Below are positions 34,721 through 44,541 of a stretch of 64,000 bases of DNA, in pieces. Positions within the stretch are counted from its first letter, which is position 1; every line of letters starts with the position of its first letter. The stretch is taken from contig CAZSXW010000004.1 in NCBI GenBank assembly GCA_964610385.1, positions 177,575-241,574 of the forward strand, in the 5' to 3' direction. The notes under the pieces are model-generated. The model worked only from the letters and a program-made list of their open reading frames with translations. It was not told the DNA's origin and did not search any database. This DNA comes from CAZBSE01 sp964610385 (GTDB taxonomy: Bacteria > Actinomycetota > Humimicrobiia > Humimicrobiales > Humimicrobiaceae). Made by a program: the position numbers and the translations under genes.

Positions 34721-36217
34721 ATGAATATCATACTTATCATATTTGATAGTCTTAGGAAGGATTGCATTGAATATCTAGGTAGTCCTCCCTGGGGCAAGAT
34801 ATATACACCAAATTTAAATAAATTTGCAAGTAATTCCATAGTATTGGATAGGTGTTACCCTGAGTCACTTCCAACACTACCAGCTAGAAGATCAATATAT
34901 ACGGGTAAAAGAATCTTTCCATTTAAGGGTGAAGACAATGGTTATAAGGGAGATTTTTATGTTACAGCAGGTTGGGGCCCTATTAATGAGGAGCGAATAA
35001 CATTATCTGAAGTACTTCAAAAGAATGGTTATACAACTGCCCTTATTTCTGATATACAGCACATGTTCAAGCCATCTAAAAATTTTCATAGGGGTTTTGA
35101 TGAGTGGGTTTGGATAAGAGGTTATGAAGCTGATTCTTATAGGAGTGGACCTACAATCAGTCAAAAAGAAATTGATTATTGGCTTCCAAAAGAGTTGCAA
35201 GATAATTTGTATATAAGTTTTTTAAGTCAATGCCTAAGAAATTTTAAAGGGATAACTAATGAAGAAGACTATTCTGTAGCCAAAGTAATGAGAGAAGCAG
35301 TAAGGTGGTTAGAGCAGAATGTTGATAAGGAAAAAAAATTTATTCTAATTGAATCATGGGCTCCACATGAACCCTGGTTTATACCGTCTTATTATAAGGG
35401 TATTTATATTAATAATAGCTACCCAGAACAAGTGTTATCTTTATATAGAGAGACTACAGATTTCTCACCAGAGATAATAAAAAGTACACAAGCAAATTAT
35501 AGTGGATTGGTTACAATGTGTGATCACTGGTTTGGATATTTAATTGATTCTATCTCTAAATTAGATATGCTGGATAATACTTTAATCATTGTCACAACTG
35601 ACCATGGTCATTCGATTGGGGATAATGGATATCTTGGAAAAAGAGGTTATCCATCAACTCCAGAAGTATATGACATACCAATTATTATGCGATTACCAGG
35701 ATCAGAAATTTGTGATGGGAGAATTAGTAATATATTATGCCAACACATTGATATAATGCCAACAATATTAGATATAATAGGAATAAGCATGAGATATAAA
35801 GATTCTTATCAGTATAAATGGGACGACGGCGTCGAGGCTAATAGAATAATGAAGAAAAATAGAATTGATAAAAATAAAGATATTAAATTAGATGGAAAAT
35901 CCTTCTTTAGAACTTTATTAAACGGCGAAAAAAGATTTAGAGACCATGTTACGGTAGCTTGGGGCTCGAATATAACTGTAATTGATGATAATTGGTGGCT
36001 AAATTGTAAAGTGAATGGTAAGGGTGCATTTTTATTTGATCTTTCTAATATTAACCCTTTTGAAAATAATGTAGCCACAAGGAACAGAAAAAAGACGAAA
36101 GAATTATTCAAACTAGCTTTAAAGGATGCAAATGGAAATATTCCAGATTTTTTAATCGAGATCGCTGATAAAAATGAAGATGCTCCTGGATGTAGTGACT
36201 TAGCCTTATCTATTTGA
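34721..36217 (+). CDS. Sulfatase-like hydrolase with Thr at the formylglycine position
   Basis: 498 residues of the alkaline-phosphatase superfamily. Metal ligands are visible in LIIFDSLRKD at the N-terminus and in VTTDHGHSIGD near residue 290. The active-site line ESLPTLPARRSIYTGK aligns with the classical C/S-x-P-x-R...TG motif with Thr where Cys or Ser would become formylglycine. No signal peptide is present, so it acts in the cytoplasm on an imported compound or its derivative. An ordinary sulfatase mechanism is doubtful; phosphoester, phosphonate-ester or transfer chemistry is possible. It starts at ATG 34721 behind AGGAGGG. Confidence 0.8.
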   Translation: MNIILIIFDSLRKDCIEYLGSPPWGKIYTPNLNKFASNSIVLDRCYPESLPTLPARRSIYTGKRIFPFKGEDNGYKGDFYVTAGWGPINEERITLSEVLQKNGYTTALISDIQHMFKPSKNFHRGFDEWVWIRGYEADSYRSGPTISQKEIDYWLPKELQDNLYISFLSQCLRNFKGITNEEDYSVAKVMREAVRWLEQNVDKEKKFILIESWAPHEPWFIPSYYKGIYINNSYPEQVLSLYRETTDFSPEIIKSTQANYSGLVTMCDHWFGYLIDSISKLDMLDNTLIIVTTDHGHSIGDNGYLGKRGYPSTPEVYDIPIIMRLPGSEICDGRISNILCQHIDIMPTILDIIGISMRYKDSYQYKWDDGVEANRIMKKNRIDKNKDIKLDGKSFFRTLLNGEKRFRDHVTVAWGSNITVIDDNWWLNCKVNGKGAFLFDLSNINPFENNVATRNRKKTKELFKLALKDANGNIPDFLIEIADKNEDAPGCSDLALSI

Positions 36218-36329
36218 TAATAATTTTGTAGTACTTATAGTTTTATTTTAATATGTTAAAATGATAAAGAAGTATATGATTTTTTAACATTATATAAAAG
36301 ATAAATTTAAATTTATTAAGGAGATTAAA

Positions 36330-37112
36330 ACGTTACCTGAAGAGAGAAGATTATTTATTTTAAAGTTGTTAAATGAAAAAGGGGTTGTGGTTATTAAAGA
36401 TTTATCAAAAATGATAAAATCTTCAGTTCTAACCATTAGAAAAGATATTGATATATTAAGTGAAAGAGGATTATTAATTAGAACCCATGGAGGAGCAATA
36501 AAAGAGAATGTAATAACTGAAGATAATTATAAATTTAGTATCGAGCAGAAAAAAAATATAGATGAAAAAAGAAGTATTGCAGAAGAATCAGTAAAATTTA
36601 TAAATCTAGGAGATGTTGTTTTTCTTGAAGCAGGTTCAACTTGTTATCATATCGCAAAAAACTTAAATAATAAAAAAAGTTTAACGGTTATTACAAATAG
36701 TATTGATAATGCTTTTATTATAGATCAAATAAATAAAAATATTATTCTTATACTACTTGGTGGTTATTTTAATCCAGGGCCAAGATATCTATATGGTGAT
36801 ATATCTGATAATTTTCTTAAGCAATTAAATGTGGAAAAAGCTTTTATAGGGACAGACGGTATAGATTTTAAATTTGGTATCAGTGAAAGTAATTATATTT
36901 TTTCAATGTTAAAAAAAAAGATAATAAGAAATTCAAAATTAGTATTCATTTGTGCTGATAATAGTAAGTTCAATGTTATAAATCCATTTCATGTATGCAA
37001 TCTGGATGAAGTTGATTATATAATAACTGATTATAATTGTGACGATGAAATAATTTCAATTTTAAAAAAATCAGTAAAAAATGTTATAAAGAGTAAAAAA
37101 AGTAATTTTTAA
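36330..37112 (+). CDS. DeoR-family repressor, probable ACG start
   Basis: Reading from 36330 gives ACG followed by LPEERRLFILKLLNEKG, which is the standard DeoR N-terminus (MLxEERxxxIL), and AAGGAG lies 7 bases upstream. The first conventional start, TTG 36366, would remove half of the first helix and has no ribosome site. The body has an HTH (SSVLTIRKDIDIL) and a DeoR effector domain with GDVVFLEAGSTCYHIA and a late CADNSKF; about 260 residues in all. DeoR proteins sense sugar phosphates. It probably controls this island. Confidence 0.8.
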   Translation, partial: TLPEERRLFILKLLNEKGVVVIKDLSKMIKSSVLTIRKDIDILSERGLLIRTHGGAIKENVITEDNYKFSIEQKKNIDEKRSIAEESVKFINLGDVVFLEAGSTCYHIAKNLNNKKSLTVITNSIDNAFIIDQINKNIILILLGGYFNPGPRYLYGDISDNFLKQLNVEKAFIGTDGIDFKFGISESNYIFSMLKKKIIRNSKLVFICADNSKFNVINPFHVCNLDEVDYIITDYNCDDEIISILKKSVKNVIKSKKSNF

Positions 37113-37153
37113 AAAATTATTATTTTAATATTTATCTGTTATGGAGAATTAGA

Positions 37154-38044
37154 ATGACTATATGTAGAACTGATGACTTACTATTGAATGCCAAAAAGGG
37201 AGGTTATGCAGTTGCAGGGATAAAGGTATGGGATGTAAGAAGCGCAAAATGTTTAATATCTGCTGCTGAAGAAACAAGATCACCAGTAACAATATTAATG
37301 AATGAATCTGATTTTTGTATACCGAAAAGTGAAGAAGTGTTTGATTTTAAATTTGTAGTTGAGGAAGTATTTGATTATATTAAAAAAACCAGCGCTCCAA
37401 TTTCTTTGCATTATGAGGAGTTTGCTCCATTTATTAAATCGTATAATGCGATGAAAATAGGTTTTAATTCCTTTATTCTTGATGCAGCGGAATATGATTA
37501 TAAAAAAAATATGAGGATAATAAAGGAGATGACTAGTATTTTTCATAAGTTTGATTGCTGTATAGAAGCACAATTAGGAGAGATTCCTATCTCAAAAAAT
37601 GGTCTAATGGTTGAAGAAAACATAGATAAGAATAAAACTAATGTAGAAGAAGCTATTGATTTTGTTAAAAATACTTCATTAGATATACTTGCACCGAATA
37701 TAGGAAATGTTCATTCAGTTACTAATGAATTCATTGACACTATAGATTTGAAACTTTTAAAAAAATTGAAAGATAATATTAATGTTCCTATGAGTTTACA
37801 TGGTGGTTCAGGGGTATCAGAAGCAGTTAAGAAAAAGATATTGGCTATAGGTGGCATGCAACTATTTTGGATAGGTTCAATGAATTTTAAAATTTTTGGA
37901 AATATGCTAACGCAAAAGTTGGAAGACTATAAAAAGCAAAACTTTTATAACTTTTCAGCCATTGCTCTTATCAATGCTTATGATTCTTATAAAGATTTTG
38001 CGAAAAAAAATTTTAGATTGCTAGGGTCTGTAAATAGATATTAA
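37154..38044 (+). CDS. Class II fructose-bisphosphate-aldolase homologue, degenerate active site
   Basis: 296 residues with the class II FBA barrel. The family line 'LHxDHG' reads SLHYEEFAPF near residue 94: the catalytic Asp is Glu and the zinc-binding His is Phe. The later zinc ligands NVHS (near 188) and SLHGGSGV (near 216) remain. A usual GatY/FbaA aldol cleavage therefore looks unlikely, unless the acid is moved. It sits just after the DeoR gene, before a TIM-barrel gene and a second homologue. It may be a binding or isomerising paralogue, or a subunit that pairs with the second one. ATG follows ATGGAGAATTAG. Confidence 0.75.
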   Translation: MTICRTDDLLLNAKKGGYAVAGIKVWDVRSAKCLISAAEETRSPVTILMNESDFCIPKSEEVFDFKFVVEEVFDYIKKTSAPISLHYEEFAPFIKSYNAMKIGFNSFILDAAEYDYKKNMRIIKEMTSIFHKFDCCIEAQLGEIPISKNGLMVEENIDKNKTNVEEAIDFVKNTSLDILAPNIGNVHSVTNEFIDTIDLKLLKKLKDNINVPMSLHGGSGVSEAVKKKILAIGGMQLFWIGSMNFKIFGNMLTQKLEDYKKQNFYNFSAIALINAYDSYKDFAKKNFRLLGSVNRY

Positions 38045-38096
38045 ATAAAAAAATAATATTGTAAAAACTCAAGTAAATTGAATTTTGGAGTTAAAA

Positions 38097-38777
38097 ATGA
38101 AACCAAAACTAATTCTTATGTTTACATTAAATGATATTACAGTTCCAGATGCAATAGACTACTTCGAACAGGTTAAAGATTTGCCTGTAGATTTCTTTGG
38201 TTTTAAAGAAATAGGTCTTGAATTAGAAAAGGTGAGAATATTGAATAATAAGATACACGACCATGGTTTTAAATCTTTTTTAGAAGTTGTTGAATATGAA
38301 GAGGATGCAATATTGAGCCCTGCAAAAATGGCAATAGATATTGGATTTGACTATCTTATGGGAACAATATATTTTCCTTCAATATGGAAGATAATTAAGA
38401 ATAAAATTAAATATTTTCCTTTCTGTGGCAGTATATATAATAGGCCCTCTATTCTGGATGGAACGATAGAAGAGATAGTTTCTGATGCTAAAAGAATAGA
38501 AGAATCAGGAGTAGATGGATTTGACCTTTTAGCTTATAGGTATATTATACCTGATAAGGTAAACGATCTTATAGCAGCAGTAAAAAATGCTGTAAATGTA
38601 CCTATAGTGTCAGCCGGTTCTATAAACAGCTTTGAAAGGCTTGATGAGACTATAAATCAAGGTGTATGGGGTTTTACTATTGGTGGTGCATTCTTTGAAA
38701 GCAAGTTTGTTCCAAATGGTTCATATAGAGATAATGTTGTTGCAGTGATTAGAAAGCTAGGTAAAAAGTTTAATTGA
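38097..38777 (+). CDS. TIM-barrel protein of unknown function
   Basis: 226 residues from ATG 38097; TTGGAG at 38085-38090 serves as ribosome site, so the earlier TTG is not needed. Alternating strands and helices end in VPIVSAGSINSFERL and WGFTIGGAFFE, the C-terminal phosphate-binding pattern of phosphosugar TIM barrels such as NanE, HisA or KDPG-aldolase relatives. Other conserved-looking parts are FGFKEIG near residue 35 and GVDGFDLLAYRY near 143. I cannot name the reaction. Set between two aldolase homologues it may epimerise or cleave a sugar phosphate. Confidence 0.65.
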   Translation: MKPKLILMFTLNDITVPDAIDYFEQVKDLPVDFFGFKEIGLELEKVRILNNKIHDHGFKSFLEVVEYEEDAILSPAKMAIDIGFDYLMGTIYFPSIWKIIKNKIKYFPFCGSIYNRPSILDGTIEEIVSDAKRIEESGVDGFDLLAYRYIIPDKVNDLIAAVKNAVNVPIVSAGSINSFERLDETINQGVWGFTIGGAFFESKFVPNGSYRDNVVAVIRKLGKKFN

Positions 38778-39197
38778 AATTGCAAACAAAAAGGCATTTA
38801 TATTATTACATCAATATTAAGTAGATAAGCTGAAGCCTATTTAGAACTTAAAATATTTTCAATAAAATATTTAAAAAATCTACTCCTGCAATACCTGTAA
38901 ATTATATTGTCTAAGGTATTTAATAGTAAAACCAAATATAAATACCACTAAAGACTATCTTATAGGGAGGATAGATGAACTTTAAAAGATATGCATTTAT
39001 GGAGGATTATGTTGAAAGAACATAAATGATACAATTACTGTAGTAGATTAGTCAATAAAAAGTTAATTTTTTTTATTTTACTGTAATAAGTTGATGAAAA
39101 TGAATAAATTAGATAAAACCAAAATAATAGAAACCTGTTAATGATTGAAAAATAATTCTAGTATGAAAATAATTTTTATTGAAGGGGGGTAAATCAT
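38778..39197 (+). other. Intergenic region with an orphan ribosome site
   Basis: 420 AT-rich bases. GGGAGG at 38965-38970 is followed by ATG 38975 and a 16-codon frame to TAA 39025, perhaps the start of a decayed gene or a leader peptide. A very strong GAAGGGGGG box at about 39180-39187 serves the next gene. Nothing else is recognisable. Confidence 0.35.
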
Positions 39198-40091
39198 ATG
39201 CCATTTGCGAGTACAATAGATATATTAAAAGATGCAAGAAGTAGAAAATATGGCGTTGGGGCATATAATGTATTGAGTCTTGATCAGGCTGCTGCAATAA
39301 TAAGACTTAGTGATAAAATGAAGGCTCCTGTTCTAATTACTATGTCGCCAATATTAGATCCATATTGCAGTTTCGGTGATTTAGGAATTATTACACGGGA
39401 ACTCGCAGAAAAAGTTTCGATTCCAGTAGGACTTCATTTAAGCCATGGTAAAGACATGGCTACAATAGAAAGTTGTGTTAAGGCCGGTTTTACATCAGTA
39501 ATGATTGATGGTTCCTCTCTGCCATTTGCTGATAATGTGAAACTTACACGAAAAGCAGCTGAATACTGCCACAAGCATTGTGTAGCCTGTGAAGGTGAGC
39601 TTGGAGCTGTAGGGAGCGCTAGTGGAGAAATAGAAAGTTCTATGACAGATCCTAATAAAGCCAAGAGATATGTCGAGGAAACAAATATTGATATTTTGGC
39701 CGTTTCAATCGGAAATGCTCATGGTTTTTATAAAGGATTGCCGAAGATTGACTTCGAAAGATTTAAATCAATAAAGAAAGCTTTAATACACAAAGAGAAT
39801 GTTTTTTTTACTTTACACGGAGGAACAGGAGTTGCACCTCATGATTTAAAAAGATTGATTACTGAGGGTTGCCCTAAAATTTGTATTTATACTGAAATGT
39901 GCGGAGCAGGTAAGAAAAAGGCAATTGATTATCTTGAAAAAAATCCAGAATACAGTGGTCCGTTAGATGTACCAGAATTGTTCAAAACAATAATTGATGG
40001 TTTTCTTAAAGTAGTTGAATCAGATATAAAAATATTTAACTCTGCAGGAAAATTTGGTGGGCTAAAATTCATATCCACTGCTGGCAAATAG
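39198..40091 (+). CDS. Class II aldolase (GatY/FBA) homologue with Ser in place of catalytic Asp
   Basis: 297 residues. The barrel is well preserved: VGLHLSHGKDMATIE near residue 78, GFTSVMIDGSSLPF, EGELGAVGS near residue 135, SIGNAHGFYKG near 173 and TLHGGTGVA near 204. All zinc His residues are present, yet the family line HxDHG reads HLSHG, replacing by Ser the Asp that donates the proton in aldol cleavage. The phosphate-binding glycine loops remain. It may thus be an epimerase-like, non-cleaving or modified aldolase for a ketose 1-phosphate or bisphosphate. It is followed by a second FGGY kinase. Confidence 0.8.
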   Translation: MPFASTIDILKDARSRKYGVGAYNVLSLDQAAAIIRLSDKMKAPVLITMSPILDPYCSFGDLGIITRELAEKVSIPVGLHLSHGKDMATIESCVKAGFTSVMIDGSSLPFADNVKLTRKAAEYCHKHCVACEGELGAVGSASGEIESSMTDPNKAKRYVEETNIDILAVSIGNAHGFYKGLPKIDFERFKSIKKALIHKENVFFTLHGGTGVAPHDLKRLITEGCPKICIYTEMCGAGKKKAIDYLEKNPEYSGPLDVPELFKTIIDGFLKVVESDIKIFNSAGKFGGLKFISTAGK

Positions 40092-40236
40092 TATTAAAAA
40101 GTTTTTAATAGCAGTCGTGTGATAAAGATGGCTGTCCAAATAGTTATTATTTACTTAAATTGGATAGTATAGACTGAGAGATAGGAAAGTATATTCTATA
40201 TGAAATTAAAGACTATTTAATAATGAAAGGAGTTTT

Positions 40237-41748
40237 TTGAGTCTTCTTGGGATAGATTTGGGTACAACAGGAATAAAGTGTGTCGCATATAATGAAGATG
40301 GGGAGATTCTCGGTAAAACATATAGAGAATACCAATTGCATATGCCTAAAACAGGTGTAACGGAACTTAACCAGAATCTTGTTATTGATAGCCTTTTTAA
40401 AAATTTAGAGGAATTAAATAGTTTTGAAGCTGTCCTCAAAGATCCTGTGGAAGCACTTAGCGTCTCTGTATCTGGTGATGAGAGTATGCCTATAGATAAA
40501 AAAGGCAAGCCTTTATACAATACCATAATGGCAATGGATAAAAGAGGTTACAAGGAGAACGAATGGATCAATGAAATTATTGGAGCTGAAAGAATTTACA
40601 AGATAACAGGACAACCTCCTTCAAATCTTTATCCCTTAAATAAACTAATATGGTTTAAGCATAATAAACCGAGGATTTTTGAAAAAATGTATAAATTTTT
40701 AGGTTGGGAAGAATTTATATTCATGAGGTTTGGTGCTGAACCTATTTCAGATTATTCATTAACTTGTCGAACACTAGCTTTTAACATAATGGAAAAACAA
40801 TATTCTGAAGAGATATTAATGAAAACTGGTATTGATATAGGACTTTTTCCGAAAGCAGTTTTATCTGGAACTGTGATAGGTTCAGTAGATAAAAAAATTG
40901 GCTCAAAACTTGGATTTAAAAATGATATAAAAATAGTTACAGGTGGTTTTGACCAAGTATGTGCAGCACTCGGTAGCGGAGTAGTAATGGAAGGGATGGC
41001 TTCAATTGGAACAGGTACTATGGAAGCCATGCAGATATGTTTTAGAAAGCCATGCACAGATTCCAGGATGATGGGTTATGGTTATGCTTTCTGTAATCAT
41101 GCTCTTAGTAACCTTTTTATTATCTTGTCAGCAAATAATTGTGCTGGAGCGATCTTCAAATGGTATAGAGATAATTTCTCACAGGCTGAGAAGGATAATA
41201 TAGAAAAGAAAAATTTGAAAGTTTATGATGTAATAATGAATCTTGCTTTAAAATCAAGATTTCCTGTTCAATTTCTACCTTATTTTGAAGGTTCCTTAAC
41301 ACCAAGGAATGATCCAAATGTTACAGGTGCAATGTTTGGAATAACATTAAGAACAAGAAAAGAAGATATAATAAAAGGGATGTTAGAAGGTATTACTTTC
41401 GATTTGAGACTTAATATCGAGAAAATGGAGCAGCTTGGTATAAAGATGGATACTCTTAGAGCAACAGGTGGTGGTGCTCATTCAGATGTATGGCTTAGGA
41501 TAAAAGCTAATGTTACTGGTAAACTGATCCAAAAAATTGATATAGATGAATCTGGATGTATGGCTGCGGCAGTTCTCGCTGGATATGGTATTGGTAAATT
41601 TGACTCAGTTCCAGAAATTCTTAAAAAATGGGTTAAGATTGGAAAGGAATTTGAACCAGATATGAAAAAATATAGAAAATATCAGGCAAAATATGATCAA
41701 TGGTTAGAGCTTTACGATAGTATTGAGAAGTTCAAGATCATATATTAG
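40237..41748 (+). CDS. FGGY-family carbohydrate kinase 2
   Basis: 503 residues. The start is TTG 40237 with AAAGGAG upstream, giving SLLGIDLGTTGIKCVAY, the family opening. TGGFDQVCAALGSG near residue 235 carries the catalytic Asp, and GTGTMEAM and ATGGGAHSDVWL supply the ATP-binding loops. It is only moderately similar to the kinase at 33135 and better preserved. It presumably phosphorylates a free ketose or polyol to feed the aldolase homologue just upstream; substrate unknown. Confidence 0.9.
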   Translation: MSLLGIDLGTTGIKCVAYNEDGEILGKTYREYQLHMPKTGVTELNQNLVIDSLFKNLEELNSFEAVLKDPVEALSVSVSGDESMPIDKKGKPLYNTIMAMDKRGYKENEWINEIIGAERIYKITGQPPSNLYPLNKLIWFKHNKPRIFEKMYKFLGWEEFIFMRFGAEPISDYSLTCRTLAFNIMEKQYSEEILMKTGIDIGLFPKAVLSGTVIGSVDKKIGSKLGFKNDIKIVTGGFDQVCAALGSGVVMEGMASIGTGTMEAMQICFRKPCTDSRMMGYGYAFCNHALSNLFIILSANNCAGAIFKWYRDNFSQAEKDNIEKKNLKVYDVIMNLALKSRFPVQFLPYFEGSLTPRNDPNVTGAMFGITLRTRKEDIIKGMLEGITFDLRLNIEKMEQLGIKMDTLRATGGGAHSDVWLRIKANVTGKLIQKIDIDESGCMAAAVLAGYGIGKFDSVPEILKKWVKIGKEFEPDMKKYRKYQAKYDQWLELYDSIEKFKIIY

Positions 41749-41948
41749 ATATTAAGATATTTTGATGTTCTTCCTCTTAAAGATATACTTAAAATTCAAC
41801 TTTGAAGATGTACTAATGATAAGAATGAGTGGAACATGATAAGTTATTTAACATCAAGAGATAGGATGCTTTAAAGAAAGCAAAGGAATTTACTATATAG
41901 CATGCTCTTTTATGCTGTTTTTTAATTTGTTAGGTAGATTAGAGAAAT

Positions 41949-42905
41949 TTGGATCAATTAAGAAAGAAAAAAGTCACGGTCATAGGAAGCCTTAATATAG
42001 ATCATGTATTTGAGGTTAGAAAACTCCCTTTTAAGGGAGAGACAATAATATCAAAAAGTTACCAGCTAAGATGTGGAGGCAAGGGAGCAAACCAAGCTGC
42101 AGCTATAGGACGACTTGGAGCAACTGTTACTATGATAGGTAAGCTAGGCGATGATGAGGCATCAAGAATGCAGATAAGCAGCCTTCGGAGTTCCAAAGTA
42201 AATACAAGTGGAATAATAATAGATAAAGGGCAAAAGACAGGGGCAGCCTTTGTAACTGTAGATGAAAAAGGTAACAACACCATAGTACTTTATCCAGGTA
42301 TAAACAGGATGCTAACAACAGTTGATATAGACCTTAAAAAGCAGCTAATACTTGATTCAGATATAGTAGTGCTTCAGATGGAAATTCCAGTTAAGACTAA
42401 CTGCCATGTAATAAGGTTTGCAGCGAAAAATAATAAGAAAATAATTTTGAACCTTGCCCCCGCAATTGAAATAGATAAGACTATACTTGGAATGGTGGAT
42501 TTTTTAATTGTTAATGATATAGAGATTAAGTTTCTTTGTAAAACTGAATTTGATACCAAAAATATCAAAAGCTCTATTGCAGTACTTAGAAAATTCTATA
42601 AAAATAATATAGTGATTACACTTGGTAAACTAGGTTCAGTTTTATTAGATAGTAATGATAACGTATACAGTCGACCTGCCTACAATATAGAAGCTATTGA
42701 TACTACCGCTGCAGGAGATGCTTTTATAGGTGGTTTTGTAAAGGGACTTATAGAAGGATTTTCCTTTAAAGACTGTTTGAGCGTAGGCAATGCCACAGCA
42801 GCTATATCGGTTACAAAGCTTGGAGCACAATTTTCCCTACCTTTCAAAGAAGATCTTGATGATTTTTTAATAAAGAATAATTCAATAACAGGGAGTGTAA
42901 CATAA
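41949..42905 (+). CDS. rbsK: Ribokinase-like PfkB-family sugar kinase
   Basis: 318 residues. Ribokinase hallmarks are in order: GSLNIDHVFEV, the CGGKGANQAAAIGRLGA substrate motif, a TGAAFVTVD strand, LNLAPAIEID, and DTTAAGDAFIGGFVKG, with the catalytic Asp (family text DTTGAGD) near residue 257. The start is TTG 41949 with a poor ribosome site; an upstream alternative was not seen. The general reaction is ATP-dependent phosphorylation of ribose or a similar sugar. It closes the plus-strand island; a decayed IS follows. The name rbsK rests on family resemblance, not on a proven substrate. Confidence 0.8.
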   Translation: MDQLRKKKVTVIGSLNIDHVFEVRKLPFKGETIISKSYQLRCGGKGANQAAAIGRLGATVTMIGKLGDDEASRMQISSLRSSKVNTSGIIIDKGQKTGAAFVTVDEKGNNTIVLYPGINRMLTTVDIDLKKQLILDSDIVVLQMEIPVKTNCHVIRFAAKNNKKIILNLAPAIEIDKTILGMVDFLIVNDIEIKFLCKTEFDTKNIKSSIAVLRKFYKNNIVITLGKLGSVLLDSNDNVYSRPAYNIEAIDTTAAGDAFIGGFVKGLIEGFSFKDCLSVGNATAAISVTKLGAQFSLPFKEDLDDFLIKNNSITGSVT

Positions 42906-43025
42906 TGCACCTGTTGCCTAAGCCATCTGTAGAAGTAATCTTTTAGAATAATATCTGAAAAGGACCTCTATGATCTTTATTAAATTAAGAGTTTTGCTTG
43001 AAATACTTAATTCTTTGGTTTCGGC

Positions 43026-44372
43026 TTACAACATTTTTACTATTCTCTTTAAATTTAATACCATTGTAGTCATAAGAAACTATATATGCACTTTTGCAAG
43101 ACCCCTGAATCTAGCATTTGCCATGCCATGATAAGTTTTTACTTGTCCCATAATCCCTTCCAGAATAGTAACCCCTAGTTTCTGCATAGCTCTTCCATAT
43201 CCTGAATTATACCAGGCTCAGGCTTTACTGTAACAAGGGCTGTCATAGTGAGATACTATCCTGAACCCACCTCTACCTGATATACATTTTTCTTTTAAGG
43301 GCACGAATTGCAATCTTTCTTATTGGATTTGTAAGATATGCGATTTGAAGCATAATTTTTAGATTTTCTCTTTAAAAGTTTACCATTGGAACAGACATAA
43401 TAGTCTTTTTCACTATCGTATTTAAATTCACTTCTTGAAAAGTGGCCAGGCCTGCAGGTCTTAGTTTCAGGTCTTATGGCAGTTTTAATGTTTTTATCCT
43501 GGAGGTAGGCAAGGCATTCCTCTGATCCATATTTTGTATCAGCAGCAATCCAGTAGGGGCTACCAAGTATTTTTTTATACGACTTAATAAGTTCTGGAAT
43601 TGCAGCAGTATCATGAAGTGAGCTGGATGAGGCAGAAACTGCAGTAATTATTCCATTTGTATCTATGGCTATGTGTGCCTTATATGAAAGACAGCTTCCC
43701 TGACCAGGACGGTAATAAAGAGTAGTATCAGGATCAATGGTAGATTTCTTCTTTAAGCTTGTCCTGTTTATTTCCCTTCTTCTTTTTCCTATCTTATCTT
43801 TATCAAATTTTCAAGTAAAATGCTGACCCACTAATTTCTTTTTGGGTTTTTCTTTGCTGTCCAGTTTTTTCCAGTATTCTTCAGGTGATAGTTTTTACAT
43901 CAACAAGGGAACCAGGTGATGCATTGGCTTTTACAATGGTGAAATCAATAAGGGCTCCTTCTTTGGATACCAGCCCTAGTTCCATACATTTTACGAGTAT
44001 ATTTTCGAATATCTTTAAGAATAATCCTTTACCAAACCTTGCCCTTGCTTTAGAAAATATACTGTGGTCTGGTATTTCTTCATCAAGATCATATCCTATA
44101 TACCAACGATAAGCTAGATTGAGAGAGATTTTTTCGATAAGTTTTCGCTCAGAGCTTATATCGAATATATATCCAATAAGCAACATTTTTACCAACACTA
44201 AAGGATCAATTGAAGGTTTGCTGGTATGGGAATAATAGTCTTTAGTAATGTCCCTTATAAAATTAAAAGAGATAAATTTTTGAAGTCTCTTTAAGAAGTG
44301 ATCTTCCGGTACCAGGGAATCTAAATTAATGTTGTAGTAAATCCTTTGATTAAACTCTCTTTTGCCTTGCAA
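43026..44372 (-). pseudogene. IS1182-family transposase, decayed
   Basis: Read on the minus strand, 44372-43881 is a clean N-terminal part (FNQRIYYNINLDSLVPEDHF, PSIDPLVLVKMLLIGYIF, SERKLIEKISLNLAYRWYIG, IPDHSIFSKARARFG). A stop and several frameshifts follow; pieces recognisable down to 43026 include SSLHDTAAIPELI, WIAADTKYGSEECL, the Cys cluster before EKCISGRGG, and the tail MGQVKTYHGMANARFRGLAK. Part of the catalytic region near 43250 is shortened. It is an inactive copy. The accessory gene at 44389-44541 belongs to the same element. Confidence 0.8.
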
Positions 44373-44388
44373 GGTTCACCTTCTTTCT

Positions 44389-44541
44389 TTATAGAATTAA
44401 AGTGTCTCTGCCGACTATTTCCCATTCAACAGGATCAGATTTTTTAAAGTTCATGGCCATAGCAATAGCTCTAGGGAAGTTTATGTAGTGCTGGTTAGAG
44501 TCTTTACGTGTTATTTGTTGTATCTTTGCAGGATAGCCTAT
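44389..44541 (-). pseudogene. Small IS-associated protein, start codon changed to ATA
   Basis: On the minus strand a 50-codon frame reads KIQQITRKDSNQHYINFPRA and then MNFKKSDPVEWEIVGRDTLI. Short proteins of this AbrB-like appearance commonly precede transposase genes of this type. A CAGGAG box lies 6 bases before the expected start, but the codon there is ATA (44541-44539). It ends 16 bases before the IS1182 transposase gene, so both formed one unit. Loss of the start fits the decay of the element. Confidence 0.5.

Noticed and set aside
39109..39297. Minus-strand and other shadow frames opposite known genes (for example 17545-18003, 53374-53721, 61884-62207)
   Set aside because: They lie opposite well-supported genes, lack ribosome sites and family-like sequence, and repeat between the two radC copies only because the plus-strand genes are alike.
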